From contig NC_135058.1 in NCBI RefSeq assembly GCF_051014685.1, forward strand, positions 11,472,811 to 11,536,810: 64,000 nt of DNA. Reading direction: 5' to 3'. Of the stretch, positions 1 through 11,049 are shown one piece after another. Source of the DNA: Ptiloglossa arizonensis (Eukaryota > Arthropoda > Insecta > Hymenoptera > Colletidae). Numbering within the stretch: position 1 is the stretch's first letter; each line of letters opens with the position of its first letter. The translations under genes were made by a program, and so were the position numbers. Below the pieces are notes generated by a model. The model was not told where the DNA came from and did not search any database. It worked only from the letters and a program-made list of their open reading frames with translations.

Positions 1-128
1 TACGAATATTTATTCGTCATTTCAACGGTGACTCGTATCGTGGAGTATTTTGTAAAATTTGAAAGATAAAGAGGTGGTTTGGGTGTGTTACTAGAGAGAG
101 TTTAGAAAGTACGACGAGTGTAGGGACT

Positions 129-404
129 ATGCGTTACAGAGCTACGGTACGCGAGGAATACTCACGAGACAATATACAAACAATAAGAAATTGTATACGA
201 AAAAATATGAAACTCGAAAGAGACAACAACGAATTAATAATAATTAACGGTTCGTCTTATACGTTGATCCGAAATTCGGTGGAATTCACGACGAAATTTC
301 AACGATCGATAAATCCAATATCGCGTCAATGTCAGGCTTTCGTCGACAGCGATAGACATTTTGAGGTTATGTTAAGAGCAGCCTTCGACCTAAGTTTTAC
401 ATAG
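129..404 (+). CDS. weak candidate ORF, 91 codons
   Basis: An ATG-started frame of 91 codons; the same frame stays open upstream to about position 62, where a TGA closes it. The stop is followed about 50 bases later by AATAAA (456-461), so the layout could suit a 3'-terminal exon. The predicted peptide is basic and Asn/Arg-rich, with no signal peptide, membrane segment or domain that I recognise. An AT-rich tail follows. A frame this long occurs by chance many times in 64 kb, so this is a weak candidate only; a lineage-specific terminal exon or plain non-coding DNA are both possible. Confidence 0.15.
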   Translation: MRYRATVREEYSRDNIQTIRNCIRKNMKLERDNNELIIINGSSYTLIRNSVEFTTKFQRSINPISRQCQAFVDSDRHFEVMLRAAFDLSFT

Positions 405-571
405 CTGTGCAATTATCTTCCGTTATACTATGTACAATTTTCTTGTAATTTTAGTAATAAATACATAATAATAATAATTTTAATTTCATCATCGTTCTAT
501 GCTCTGCCATTTTCTAAAATTCTCTGTTCGTTTTCCAAGCTCGTTGAATAAATAAATACTTACGAATACTT

Positions 572-946
572 TTGAACATTTGTAGTCTTCTCTCCTCCTC
601 GATTATTCGTATCTTCCATGTAACTTTTCAACATCGAAACAATACTTTCCGTTTATTTCTAGGCGTACAATATCCTGTTAAAGTTCGCCTAAATAATTAT
701 CAAACACCTTTATCTCTGAAACGCAATTCAGCACAAATTCTACAGGTCCCTGGTAAATGTCTTCTCAAAGTTTCGATGTCCAGATGTCTGGTCCCTCAAA
801 GCCTTCCCTTACCGGAAAACCCCAAAACAATAGTCCCGGTCCTGGGTTTCGCTCGCAACATTTTCAAACACGGAAGTCATAAATTCTCTACCGCTGCCGC
901 TGGTTCCATCGTTGCACCACCTACAAAATCTCAACCGGCCGCATAG
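572..946 (+). CDS. weak candidate coding segment, possible terminal exon
   Basis: A 124-codon open frame whose first codon is TTG, so the start is not real as drawn. An acceptor-like TTTATTTCTAG ends at about 662, which would make 663-946 a terminal exon. The downstream half reads as ordinary protein with an Ala/Pro/Ser-rich C-terminus (STAAAGSIVAPPTKSQPAA, then TAG) and balanced codon use. A second frame begins with ATG at about 759, directly after a stop, and also reads plausibly, which weakens both. I recognise no family. No AATAAA lies within 100 bases after the stop. It could be a real exon, a decayed retrocopy or chance. Confidence 0.17.
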   Translation: MNICSLLSSSIIRIFHVTFQHRNNTFRLFLGVQYPVKVRLNNYQTPLSLKRNSAQILQVPGKCLLKVSMSRCLVPQSLPLPENPKTIVPVLGFARNIFKHGSHKFSTAAAGSIVAPPTKSQPAA

Positions 947-1211
947 TTTCGTACCGTTTCGATCCGACAATCGCATTCATTGGCCAGATTGCAAGCTTTT
1001 CGTGCGAGTGCAGATTTTCGTGTCAATACGAACCGAGTGAACTCGTTGCGGTACCACGGTGTACAACGAACTGTAAACTTAAATATAGAACACGCGTGGA
1101 CTGTTTCCGAACCTGAACCTTGACCACGATGATATAAGAACCGACAACGATCTCGTTGACCCTAGTAAGTTACTCGAGCCTTCTTCTATCCACCGCGTCA
1201 TCTGGACATAT

Positions 1212-1450
1212 TGTTTTTCTACAATTAAAGCTACTGCAATACACGCGACTAAACACTCCAGTATTCTCTCAAATAATCATCACACTATATTTCTCAGTTA
1301 CCTCATCCTACTTCTTCTTAGGCATTTCATCTTTTTCCACCCTTCGTGTTCCCGATACTTTATTCGTCTACAATCAAAGCCATTATAATAAATACAATGG
1401 TATTCTCTTAATCGTCTCACCGTGTCGTAAAGTTAGAAACCCGAGTACAC
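1212..1450. repeat. degenerate tandem duplication, period about 159 bp
   Basis: The words TCTACAATTAAAGC (from 1218) and TCTACAATCAAAGC (from 1377) start two segments that both run on to GTATTCTCT and a CATCACAC/CTCACCGT tail. The second copy lacks about 11 bases. Similarity is modest, so this is an old duplication. It overlaps a 104-codon open frame that I do not think is coding. Confidence 0.4.
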
Positions 1451-1924
1451 TCGAAACATTTTTACCCTAGAAACTTCGTACATCTAGTCGGATGGAAGAA
1501 GGTTAATTTCAAACGATCGGCGCCAATTCTACCATCTCATCTATGTCTCTCATTAGCATCGAAGATCTTCCACCGATTCAAAATTAATTAAATCTTGCAT
1601 ACGTTTTTCACGACACGAGTCTCTGGACTGCGTTCATCACCGCTCCCATTCTATCGCGATTTCAACGTCGTAAGAAAGGCTCGCGTTCCTCGAGGTTCGC
1701 GCTGCCACGGAACACACGGAGCATTCATGAGAATTATGTCAGCCCGTCCACGCCCAGGAGCACGAACGTCCCGTTAAAAAAAAAAATGAAACAATAAAAA
1801 AGAATACACGTTTCCGTTATCGATCGACGTAAACAGAACTCGGGCAACGCGGCGAGCGAAACGCGTCGACGAGTTTCATGCAGTCGGCTCGCGTAAATTG
1901 CGCGGATCTAAATCGGGGCGAAGA

Positions 1925-1978
1925 AATAAGGGGGGCTAGGAGGCGGAGGGAGGGTCAGAGGGTCGGGAGGCGGGGGTC
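1925..1978 (+). other. G-rich tract with G-quadruplex potential
   Basis: The + strand has five closely spaced G runs (GGG-A-GGG-TCAGA-GGG-TC-GGG-AGGC-GGGGG) within about 35 bases, preceded by GGGGGG. This meets the usual four-run, short-loop quadruplex pattern. It lies in a CpG-dense patch (about 1,800-2,040), a setting that often marks promoters or open chromatin, but no TATA box, initiator or reading frame is seen next to it. Confidence 0.5.
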
Positions 1979-2049
1979 GTATCTCGCGAACACGTCGGCG
2001 AGGAAGAAACGACTAACAGGCCTTAAGGGGGCATTCTGACTCGGAACGA

Positions 2050-3600
2050 TGGAATTTTCAAGAAATTTTTCGCAACGGGGAAACAAACGTTGACACAATT
2101 ACAAATCTTCGCAGGTAGGTTTGTTATACGACTCGGGTAACGTTATGAATTTTTTTTTCGCACCTGTATATTTCTAAGGAGCTGCGCAAGACGTTCCAGT
2201 AAATACCTTTCCCTCGCTTTGACACGATTCCATTGATCGTGCCACGGCGGAAATACGAGAGGAGAAATTCTTATACAGTGAGAGTTGCCATGGGCTTGGA
2301 ATCTCGAACATAGAGAAAATATCGAAAATTGTTTAACACTTATCGCACTAAAGCGGGATACAAGTTTCTTCGGTGGCGTTCAATAACTGTTGGAAATAGC
2401 TTGCAATTTTTCTATCTATATCTATCTATCTATAATATAAATTTGTATTATTTTTTATATTAAAAATTGTTATAATATATTTTTATTATATATATGCGAT
2501 ACGATTAAAAACCTACGGAAAAATATCAAAGCAAGAATACTATAGTATTAGAATACTAACGTTAAGGGTCAACGATAATGTTTCGAAGCAAAAATTTCAC
2601 TCTCGAGTCAAAATTTGTTTTCAGTCCGAGATAAAATGTAACAATCGTAGGTAAGATTTCGAACGAGCGGCGTTAGAATATCTGAAAATCTGTCTTTACG
2701 TTGCGGGAGGGGGATGTTCGGAGTCAGGTACGGGCGATATTGCCGGGTGGACCGAGATCCAGGGGAAAAAAGATCGACGGGTGTGGATCCAGAAGCGAAA
2801 TAAGGGAACTCGAAGAGCGGTGGGGTAGAGATAGAATAAAAGATGAACGAATGTGCAAATTTGAAGGCGATCGGCCCGCGTCAGGTGCTCCGAGGAAATA
2901 TACAATTCTCATGAACGAGGGCGGTCGAGCTACACCAGCAGTTGCAGCCAAGGTGGAACAGAGATACGACGCTACGTCGTTGCAGCTGCGGCTGCTCCAA
3001 CTGTCGAGTGGATCAACCGTTCTTCTCTAGTGTAATAACGAGCAGAGATAGAGGACGGGAGGAGGGGGTGAGGGCAGAGTGAGTGGAAACGCGAAACAGG
3101 GTCACGATGCCCTCAGAAATTAAACGTAACGACTGCCGCGAACCCATAAGATGCGAATCGTTACATGCTCGGATTAATTTACGTCGAGGAATCAGCAAAC
3201 CTGATACGAATGCAACGCAATGAGACATCCGAACCCTCGTGGATGTTCTCCAATTGTCGAGTACGATTCACGAAGAGAGGACGCTCGAAGAGCGAGCGAG
3301 AACTCTTCGCGTTATTCGCAATTGATTATTTATGTATTACCACGAGAAGCACGTGTGGGAGCTCGATGGAAAAAAGGCTTTGGGATTCTTTCCGTCGGAG
3401 GAGTACCCACTTAAGTGTCTATTGCGTAATGGTCGAGTGGAGCTTTTTTTTTTATCAATGTTCATCAGTCGTTTTATAATACCATTGGTAATGGTATCGC
3501 CAATTTTAACCGAGTTTAAAAAATTCGTACAAATATACCAAACGAACGAACCTGGTATCATCTGTTTTCTAAGTGGAAATTTTGCATGTAACGCGAGGCT
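2050..3600. other. no gene recognised; mixed AT- and CpG-rich DNA
   Basis: Holds a short TATC repeat (about 2,412-2,432), an AT-rich block (2,400-2,600) and a CpG-richer block (2,700-3,300). Donor-like strings occur at 2,112 (CAG|GTAGGT) and 2,650 (TAG|GTAAGA), but no matching exon can be supported. Overlapping open frames on both strands at 2,700-3,030 are mutual shadows. Confidence 0.5.
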
Positions 3601-3613
3601 CGTTCGCTGTTCT

Positions 3614-3634
3614 TCTCTCTCTCTCTCTCTCTCT
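3614..3634. repeat. (CT)n microsatellite
   Basis: A short uninterrupted CT dinucleotide run in a pyrimidine-rich patch just before a CpG-dense block. Confidence 0.9.
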
Positions 3635-4163
3635 TTCTCGCACTCGTTGTGCCCCGTTCTCGTCACGGACGCCACGCGCTGGAGCCCCGCTCGAGATATA
3701 AATCGCTCGCTCCTCTTTCGAGGGAACTGTCGCAATTTTGTCACTTGAAAGCGGGAATTACAGAGCGAAAGGAGCTTCAAGACGAGAAAAGACGTAGATT
3801 CTATCGGAAGGGCAGCGCGGTTTTAATACCGAAGTGTCCCCGCGTTCCACGCGACGAAGCAGGTTTAAAGCGGAACGCGGTGCTCGGGGGTTGAAGGGGT
3901 TTGGGAAAGTTCGTCAGCGGGCCGAGGAAAGGTTGAGAACGGTTCTTTGGGGGTGGTAAGTTTCAGCGAGGCTCGTTGGCCCCCTGTCGGTGTGTGCCCC
4001 GTGTCGCGGGTAAAACCGTCGTCGCGGAGACAAACACGCGAGCGCGACTTCTGCGCGGCGTGAATTGCGCGCGTTTTGTAACGATAATGCGAAAACTTGG
4101 CCGCGGAGAGAATAATTCCTGCGCGAGACCCTGTAACAGGACCGTGTAGTACGTGTTACACCC

Positions 4164-4167
4164 TCTC

Positions 4168-4203
<36 letters not shown>
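4164..4203. repeat. (CT)n microsatellite
   Basis: About 17 uninterrupted CT units after an imperfect CTCTTCCT lead-in. The minus strand is (GA)n, the type of site bound by GAGA factor in insects. It lies within GC-rich DNA (3,600-4,750) that has several overlapping open frames on both strands but none I recognise. Confidence 0.95.
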
Positions 4204-4205
<2 letters not shown>

Positions 4206-4749
4206 CCTCGGTGCTCGTAGTTTGCATTTGTTGCTGAATTTATGAGTCTCTGTTGGTGGTTTACGACCCTCCGCCAAGATGGAGGATTGGATATTTCGTT
4301 TCGTCGATCGACCGCCGTTACACAAGGAATACGAGTTATCGTCCCGCCTTTTCCCTCGTCTCACCCTCACCCCGTCCTTTGTCCTCCCGGTTTCCCGGAA
4401 CGATCGTACGACGCTCGTTTAATTACTTTCATCTTGTTGTTCCACCGTGCTCGCCTCTCCATTTTCTTTTCAGACGCTCCCAGGTTATGCCCGGATACGA
4501 GCTACGGACTCGTCGATACCCGTGTTCCACCCCGTAAATTTTATAGCGCGAACCAGAGGGCCAACACGGAGTCCTCGTTGTTTCAGAAATCGAGACCTTT
4601 TTTTTTTTATCGCGCGTCCACGGTCGTAGCTCTTGACGCGCGTTCACCAGCTCGAGCGATCGTCCCGCGGAAAAGAAAACCGGCGATCCGTGACCGCAAA
4701 CATTGTAATTAATACACGACACTTTTTACGCCGGCCTTCCGGCCATGGA

Positions 4750-7700
4750 ATCCCCACCGTAATTAATTTCCACGACCGTTCGACCATTTTCATTTGTCGT
4801 TTTGTCAACGAACTTTTATTTCTCTCCTACGAGGTTTTATTACCGACACTTTTTCTTACACGGTTTAATAACACAATGTACCCTGAGCTCTCGTCTGTAC
4901 GCAGTTAACTATCTCGCGAGATTTTTCTTCTTTAAGTTAATTCGCGAATATTATGTGCGAAATAGCTGTGCGATCGATTTCTTTTATTCCCGAAAAACCG
5001 GGTCGAATGTATACGTATCTGTAAAGATTACATCCTCTTCTCTTTCGCTCGTGTCGGTATCCAAGATAGTGTTGTACGAAATGTGTGTTTTTAGATTTGA
5101 AAAAGTTTTCGTTACGACTTTTCGAGGGAAGAACATTATTGTAAGTTTCTACGTGTTTTCGTACATTTGTTGTTTCGTGTCTTTTTTTGGATCTTATATT
5201 CTTCTTTCTTGGAAGACTTTCGAAACTTTCGGTCCATACGAGCGAAGAATATATACTTTTCCCATCGCGTTATATTATATATTCAAGTATATTCTTTTGT
5301 TACATTATTTATCCGAACTCTCCGTATTATAGGTTTGTATTCCGTTGTCGTATTGTACATTTTTATTCCGCCAGTTTTCGTATCGACGTATTTTTCTCTA
5401 AAGCCAAATACATCGGTTCGTAACTCGATACAAATGCAACCAGGACGAAATACTCGTCAAAATGTTATCGCTGTCCGAGTCCACTCTCGCAAACTGATAC
5501 CTCGAACGTTCGACAAACTTCACGACGCGTCATTGTTACCCAATTCGGATCCCACAGTCTGTTAAGTCCGCTATAGTAAACTCGTTGCTCCGGAAAATCG
5601 TATTACACTTACGAGGCTGTAATACCGTGATGGAGGATCAAGATGTAATAATAAATGCGCCCTACGCCTGTAAACTGTAACGATTAGGGCAAGTTAACGA
5701 GAACGACGCGATACGCTGGTCTTAGGCAACGCGAGACGATGACGATTATGGTACGAGTGTACAAGCTGGACCCATGGAACGTCGAAACAGCTTTGGACAT
5801 AAAACGGAGGGCATAGAAGAAAATTGAACGGTTTTAGATGCTATAAATTCCTGTATTATGCACCTGGGTGCGCACATGCAGCTGCAAAGTGCATTTGCAC
5901 TTTTCTTTCGAGAGAGCATTAATATATTTTAATATATTTATCCTCCGATGAGACTTTCCACTTTTTATAGTTGAGTGTTGCGAGATTTTTTCCAGGCAAC
6001 CGATATTTCGAGAGATATTTTAACTTCGTGATTATAAATTACTACTCGCGTCGTCCACCGCGCGCACTGCTCCACTTTTACGATTCCTTCATCGCGATTG
6101 CGAGCATCGAAGTTATCGCGATCATCGGGTATCGGGAACTGATTTCTATTTACAAATACGCTCGAAAGATACTAGCCATACTTCGTGAAGAAACGAAATA
6201 CTTTGTAAACAACAATTTTCTGGAAAACTCTTCCAATCCACTTTTACAAAAAAAAAAATAAGAAACTACATCGAGCAGTATACTAATTCTTCTTTGGAAA
6301 AATATCATCTCATTGCCGAAAATTATAAAAAGAAATTATTTCTCGATGAATTAATCACGGAGTAAAATTATTATTAACCTCGCGAAAGAGTTGAAATAAT
6401 AAATGTTCTCGACTCGACTTCGGTCATCTTTAGATATTAATTGTACCTTCAAAAAAAAAAAATAAAAATTAACGAAAGCACATAAATTAAACACCTCGAT
6501 CCCAATAACCGAATGAACCGATACAAAAAAAGAAAACATTCCGAATGACTGCACAGTGGACGAAAATTTCACGAATCGTTGTTAATTATTCCTATCTTTG
6601 TTTCATATCGCAAATGGTTTTGGCAACACGGTTCTTACCATCTCCACTAGTCAGTGGTTTGCCACGAGTGCACACTCGGTCTATTAACTGTGCTACATAG
6701 CGGTCGCTGTAAAAACCGTAGAAAAGGGTGTGAGCGCAAAGACACCGAGAAGCTTCTTACGGTGGCTCGTAACGTCTCCCCATTAACGTATCCCCCGGAA
6801 CGATCGTGGAATCCTGGCAAAAGGGGGCGAGTAACCATCGCGGGGACCGACTCGTCGGAGAAGTTGTCGCGGACGAGACTCCGAATGGTGTGCTAAAGCC
6901 CTCCTAGCCACACGGTTATTTGTATGGTAACGTTATTGCGTCGTACGACGCTTCACCGAACCGGAATGACATTACTGATCGTCGAGTTACCATTGGTAAT
7001 AAGGAACGCTTCGCTTTTTGTCTCAACCTCCGCGATTCAGGGTGTCTTCCACTCTGACGTTAAAGTAAAAGAAGTTTTGCCTTTCTTTACGCTTCTCCGA
7101 GACTTCAGACACGAAAAACACGATCGTGGAACACGGAATGGAAATACGGAAAATTGTCAAAGTTATCCGAGGCCTTTGCCGCGCTCGAAGCTCGACGAGC
7201 CGAAGAAGAGGGTACATTTTCCAATTTTTTTCCAGCGACGGATGTCTAATTTTATCAAATGTTTGTACATTGTCTAGAAGTACACGTACGTTAAGAATGT
7301 ACCGTGAATTATTGTTAGAAGAATATTATCTTCGCAAGTGTGAACCAATCGATTCAAAAACCACTACGTCGGAGCTAGCAGAAAATGTATCCAATATCGT
7401 TTTCTCAATGTTTATCGGATAATTGAAAATAAAAAGAGAACACGAAGGGTTTATATTTTATCGTGTCTTCGATAAACTGTACGACCGTTTCAGTCCCCAG
7501 CTGTCATCTCTCAGACAGATTGAGCCGCTAAAGGGTTAAGACAAAACAATTTTGAAGAATGTCGTCGAGTTTCCTAACAAGGGAACTTCGCTAGTTTGCG
7601 TAACGACCAAAAATAAACAACACCTGTCCTTTTTTCAGCAACTGTCGCTCAAATTTAAGGGTTGAAACTACCCTCGAATATTCCGTCTCTCCGATGCCAC

Positions 7701-9140
7701 TTTACGTCCACGAAGAGTATAGAAAAGTATTCCGGATGAATTTTCTACGATTTTTGACAACGAACGACGCGATTCGGGGATCGTTAAAATGACTCGACTC
7801 GTAGTATCGTTTCGTCGTTGGACAGAACACTGCAACGATTTATCGTTTGATAACCAGCTCGGAGGAAATTTCAACGTATCGATTTTATCACCGACCTTCT
7901 TATTTACACGGTACGCGTAATTAGGTTACTCGGATGTTGTCACAGAGAAATCCCGGCTCGTCGATCCATCGTCCGTAATGGCTTCTCTGTGCATTCATCT
8001 TTCCTGTTTAATTCACCAAGAGGAGGTCGCGATACGAGCGTACTTTACGGCATAAGTTCCGAGTATCGTGGCGCATTTATAGCATCGGTATTTCCTTATT
8101 CGCGAATAGAACCGAATTGGATCGGCGCGAGCTCGAACGCGGAAAAGGAAGAGGATGCCGCGCCACGGGGGTTGGGTGAATTCCGTTCTGAGAATCTCGC
8201 AGCATCCCCGAAGATTACGGCCGCGTTTATGTGCACACGCGCGTGCTTCTACTCGTTAACAACGAAAATCGTGGACCGCGCCAGGGTCGAGGATTTTTCT
8301 CGAGCTTCGATAAGCGCTCGTTTTCCCTCTCCAACTGGTTGCGTTTCAGGGATTAGCCGAGCTTTGTTACCGGTTACGGCAGGGGGTGAAACTTCGCGAA
8401 ACAAAAATTGAAGCGCTTTCGTCGCTACCGTGGAAATTCGGGACGAAAAAATTAAAAGTGAAAGAGAGCAGGGCGGAAGAAACTAACGCGAAACTTCGAA
8501 GCAACGAAATTGTTTCCTTCGTTCCTTTCTACTTAGAAAACTCGGCGAGCGCGCGGAAGTAAATTCACTCGAGCGGAAAAATTGCCATCGAAATTTCAAC
8601 ATTTTCTTTAAAAAAAAAACGCAAATCCACGGCATGGGGGGGTTACCGGCCTTTTCACGAAGTTATTTATTTAACGAGAGTTCACCCCATCGGATGCATC
8701 TCGATTACTTATCCCTTGAACGGATCTGAATTTTTAAAATTTTAATCTTAACCCGAAAGAAAGCTTCCTTCGTGATAAACAACAGGAATAATTAATTGCC
8801 TCGAGCCGGTAACTCGAATCGAATTTTAACCATCTATTTTTGTATTAATCATTGACACGCTTGGTGTTTCATTAGAACGAATACAGTTGGACATCGAGTT
8901 GGAATTACTTGGATATCGGTTGTAAGAACGTGTACGAAAAATATATCGTTTCGTTTAATAGAACACCGATGACTTTGAAATCTAGCGGGATATTGTCTCG
9001 AGAATAATGATCCGTCGATCGTAATGCTCGTCTCTTTTAATTTTTCAAACGTTTCGTCTATCTTTCATCGATGATGAACGAATGCTCTTTGCGCGTCGCC
9101 ATCTTGTTACCGGACGTAGTGTCCAGAGACAAAAAGAACG
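4750..9140. other. no gene recognised; mostly AT-rich unique DNA
   Basis: AT-rich stretches (4,800-5,400; 5,850-6,600; 7,200-7,700) alternate with CpG-richer ones (6,700-7,150; 7,950-8,420). Small homopolymer runs are frequent. A perfect 8-bp palindrome (AAAGTGCA, TT spacer, TGCACTTT) lies at 5,886-5,903. The open frames here are short, AT-driven or low in complexity. Confidence 0.5.
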
Positions 9141-9145
9141 ACACT

Positions 9146-9185
9146 TTCGGCTATAAATATTCCATGAGATTCGGCTATAAATATT
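9146..9185. repeat. 16-bp exact direct repeat, spacing 24 bp
   Basis: TTCGGCTATAAATATT occurs at 9,146 and again at 9,170. It is a very local duplication. Each copy carries CTATAAAT, which looks like a TATA box but has no suitable initiator downstream. Confidence 0.8.
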
Positions 9186-9189
9186 ATGG

Positions 9190-10500
9190 AAACTGTTTTG
9201 CTTCTTTTATCGAGATCCATAATCCTGCGTCAATATTTCTCCGATATGGAAACTTTGGAAGTTTGATGTTGAACTTCATTTAACTCGAAAATCTGTGGCC
9301 AGTTGAGCCCTAGATGGAGGTGTTTCTCGAGGAACTTGTCGAGACTTAAAATTTAAGTTGCTTCCAGTCGCTTAGAATTATAACTTTATACGCACGCCGT
9401 CGTAAAATTAAATCAGCAAACTGTGCAAAGTTTGCATTGCAAATATAATCTAACGGTATATTCTTATGGTCAGTACCGTTCTTAGTACCTGGCAAACTGG
9501 ACACTTGCCCAAAATCTCGTAGTTGAGGTACCTCGCGTTCCTTGTTCCTCGCCTCCACATTTTATGAATAATAAACAAACGTAATCATCCTAGGTATCCA
9601 ATTTTTTAACGTACTTTTACAATTCTATTATCCGTGCGGTAAATTTGAATTTAGATTCATTTCGACGGAATTGCGATGCGCTGCAACGTGTAATTTTCTA
9701 AAAAAAAACATCGGTTTTTTAAATACGTTCTACCGAAAGCGATCAACACCTGAAAATTGTTTAACCGCAATGGCACCACGTATGGCACAATGTAAATAAA
9801 TATTGGACACGATGTTCCATAATCGGCTTTACAAAAATCGTACCGTTCCATGAAATTTCCATTCAAATGTACCTACACGGTGAACAATAATTTCCCATCT
9901 ATGGAGCCATCTCGAATAAAAGTGAAAGAGAAACATTGAAAAAACTATTCGCGCAAACCGCACCGTTTTTTTTTTTCCAAAAAAATAAACCGAATTCGTC
10001 GTCCGTGCTTTCGAATACAAAACCGAATTAAACATTTCCAAACAAGGCCCTTTCACGCGCCCGGACGATAGAGCGGAGTCCGCTTTGTGCAATCTCGGTG
10101 TAATCGGGCGAAACAATTTTTCAAAATTACGTATTCCACTCAACGGGATCGGGGAATTAATTAAAAGGATATTTTGTACAAAGCGGCGTCCAGAGGAACT
10201 ATTTCCGTGCTCCTGAAATTCTCCGACGCGTCGGGAATTGTCCGCGGAGCAACGTGGAACACCCCCGTAGAAATTCTACGCGTCCTCTGTACCAGCCCCG
10301 ACTTCCCAAAATTGAAATTTTCGCGGTGTTTCTCGTCCCAGAAATCCCTCCTGTTCGTCCAGCAGCGGCTCCTCCTATCACGACCCGGTGCCCCGTTTCG
10401 GGCGTTTCACGTGCAATTAACTTTCCATCGTGTCGCCGCGAGTCGTCGGTTTTGCGTTTGGAAACGCGGGATCCGAACCAACGAGAAGGACACACCGCGC
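9190..10500. other. no gene recognised
   Basis: Unique-looking DNA, AT-rich up to about 10,150 and GC-richer after that. No repeat, RNA or exon is supported. Confidence 0.5.
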
Positions 10501-10517
10501 GGTCGTGCATATTGTGG

Positions 10518-10738
10518 ACGGGGGCGGGTGGCGATGGTGGCGATGGTGACGGTGGGGGGAAAAGCCAGCAATTTTTCATTTTGCCCGAATTCTATCACGC
10601 GTCGAGTAGAACGAGAAATATCCCCGCGACTTTGCGTTATTGCACAAGCTGAATCCAATAGCGGTCGTACATCGCCCGCTTGACAGCGGTGGTGGTGGTG
10701 GTGGTGGTGGTGGCGGTGGTGATGGTGGCGGTGGTGGC
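10518..10738. repeat. GGT/GGC-rich simple repeat tracts
   Basis: Two tracts, at about 10,518-10,560 and 10,687-10,738, consist of GGT, GGC and GAT triplets. They create poly-Gly frames on the + strand and poly-Pro or poly-His frames on the minus strand. These frames are by-products of the repeat, because no non-repetitive coding sequence continues on either side. Confidence 0.85.
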
Positions 10739-11049
10739 TCCCTACTCGTTGCACGCGGTGATGCTAAACGCGCGTTTTCAAGAAGCCACCTCACTCTCCT
10801 ACTCGCGTCTCAGCGAGGAATTTTATTCGGGCTAATAAATCACCAGACGCTTCTCGGGAGAAAAAAAAATGGAAGAAAAAGGGGAAAGAGAGAAGGGGAG
10901 GAAGGAAACTTCGGTACGGGGGGACGGAAGGGGTGGCACGGAAGACGGAGGACTATTTTGACTTCACACATCCCCTCCGACACCATCCCCCACCCAGGTT
11001 TCTGTGTCTAAGAGTCTAACAAATGTACGCGCCCGCTCGTAAGGGTGAA

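Noticed and set aside
5870..5910. Similarity between the GTGCATTT..CTTTCGA region here and that at 16,469-16,510
   Set aside because: Only about 30 low-complexity bases agree with gaps; no larger shared element.
10407..11011. Poly-Gly, poly-Pro and poly-His frames
   Set aside because: Created by the GGT/GGC microsatellite; no unique coding sequence continues beyond it.
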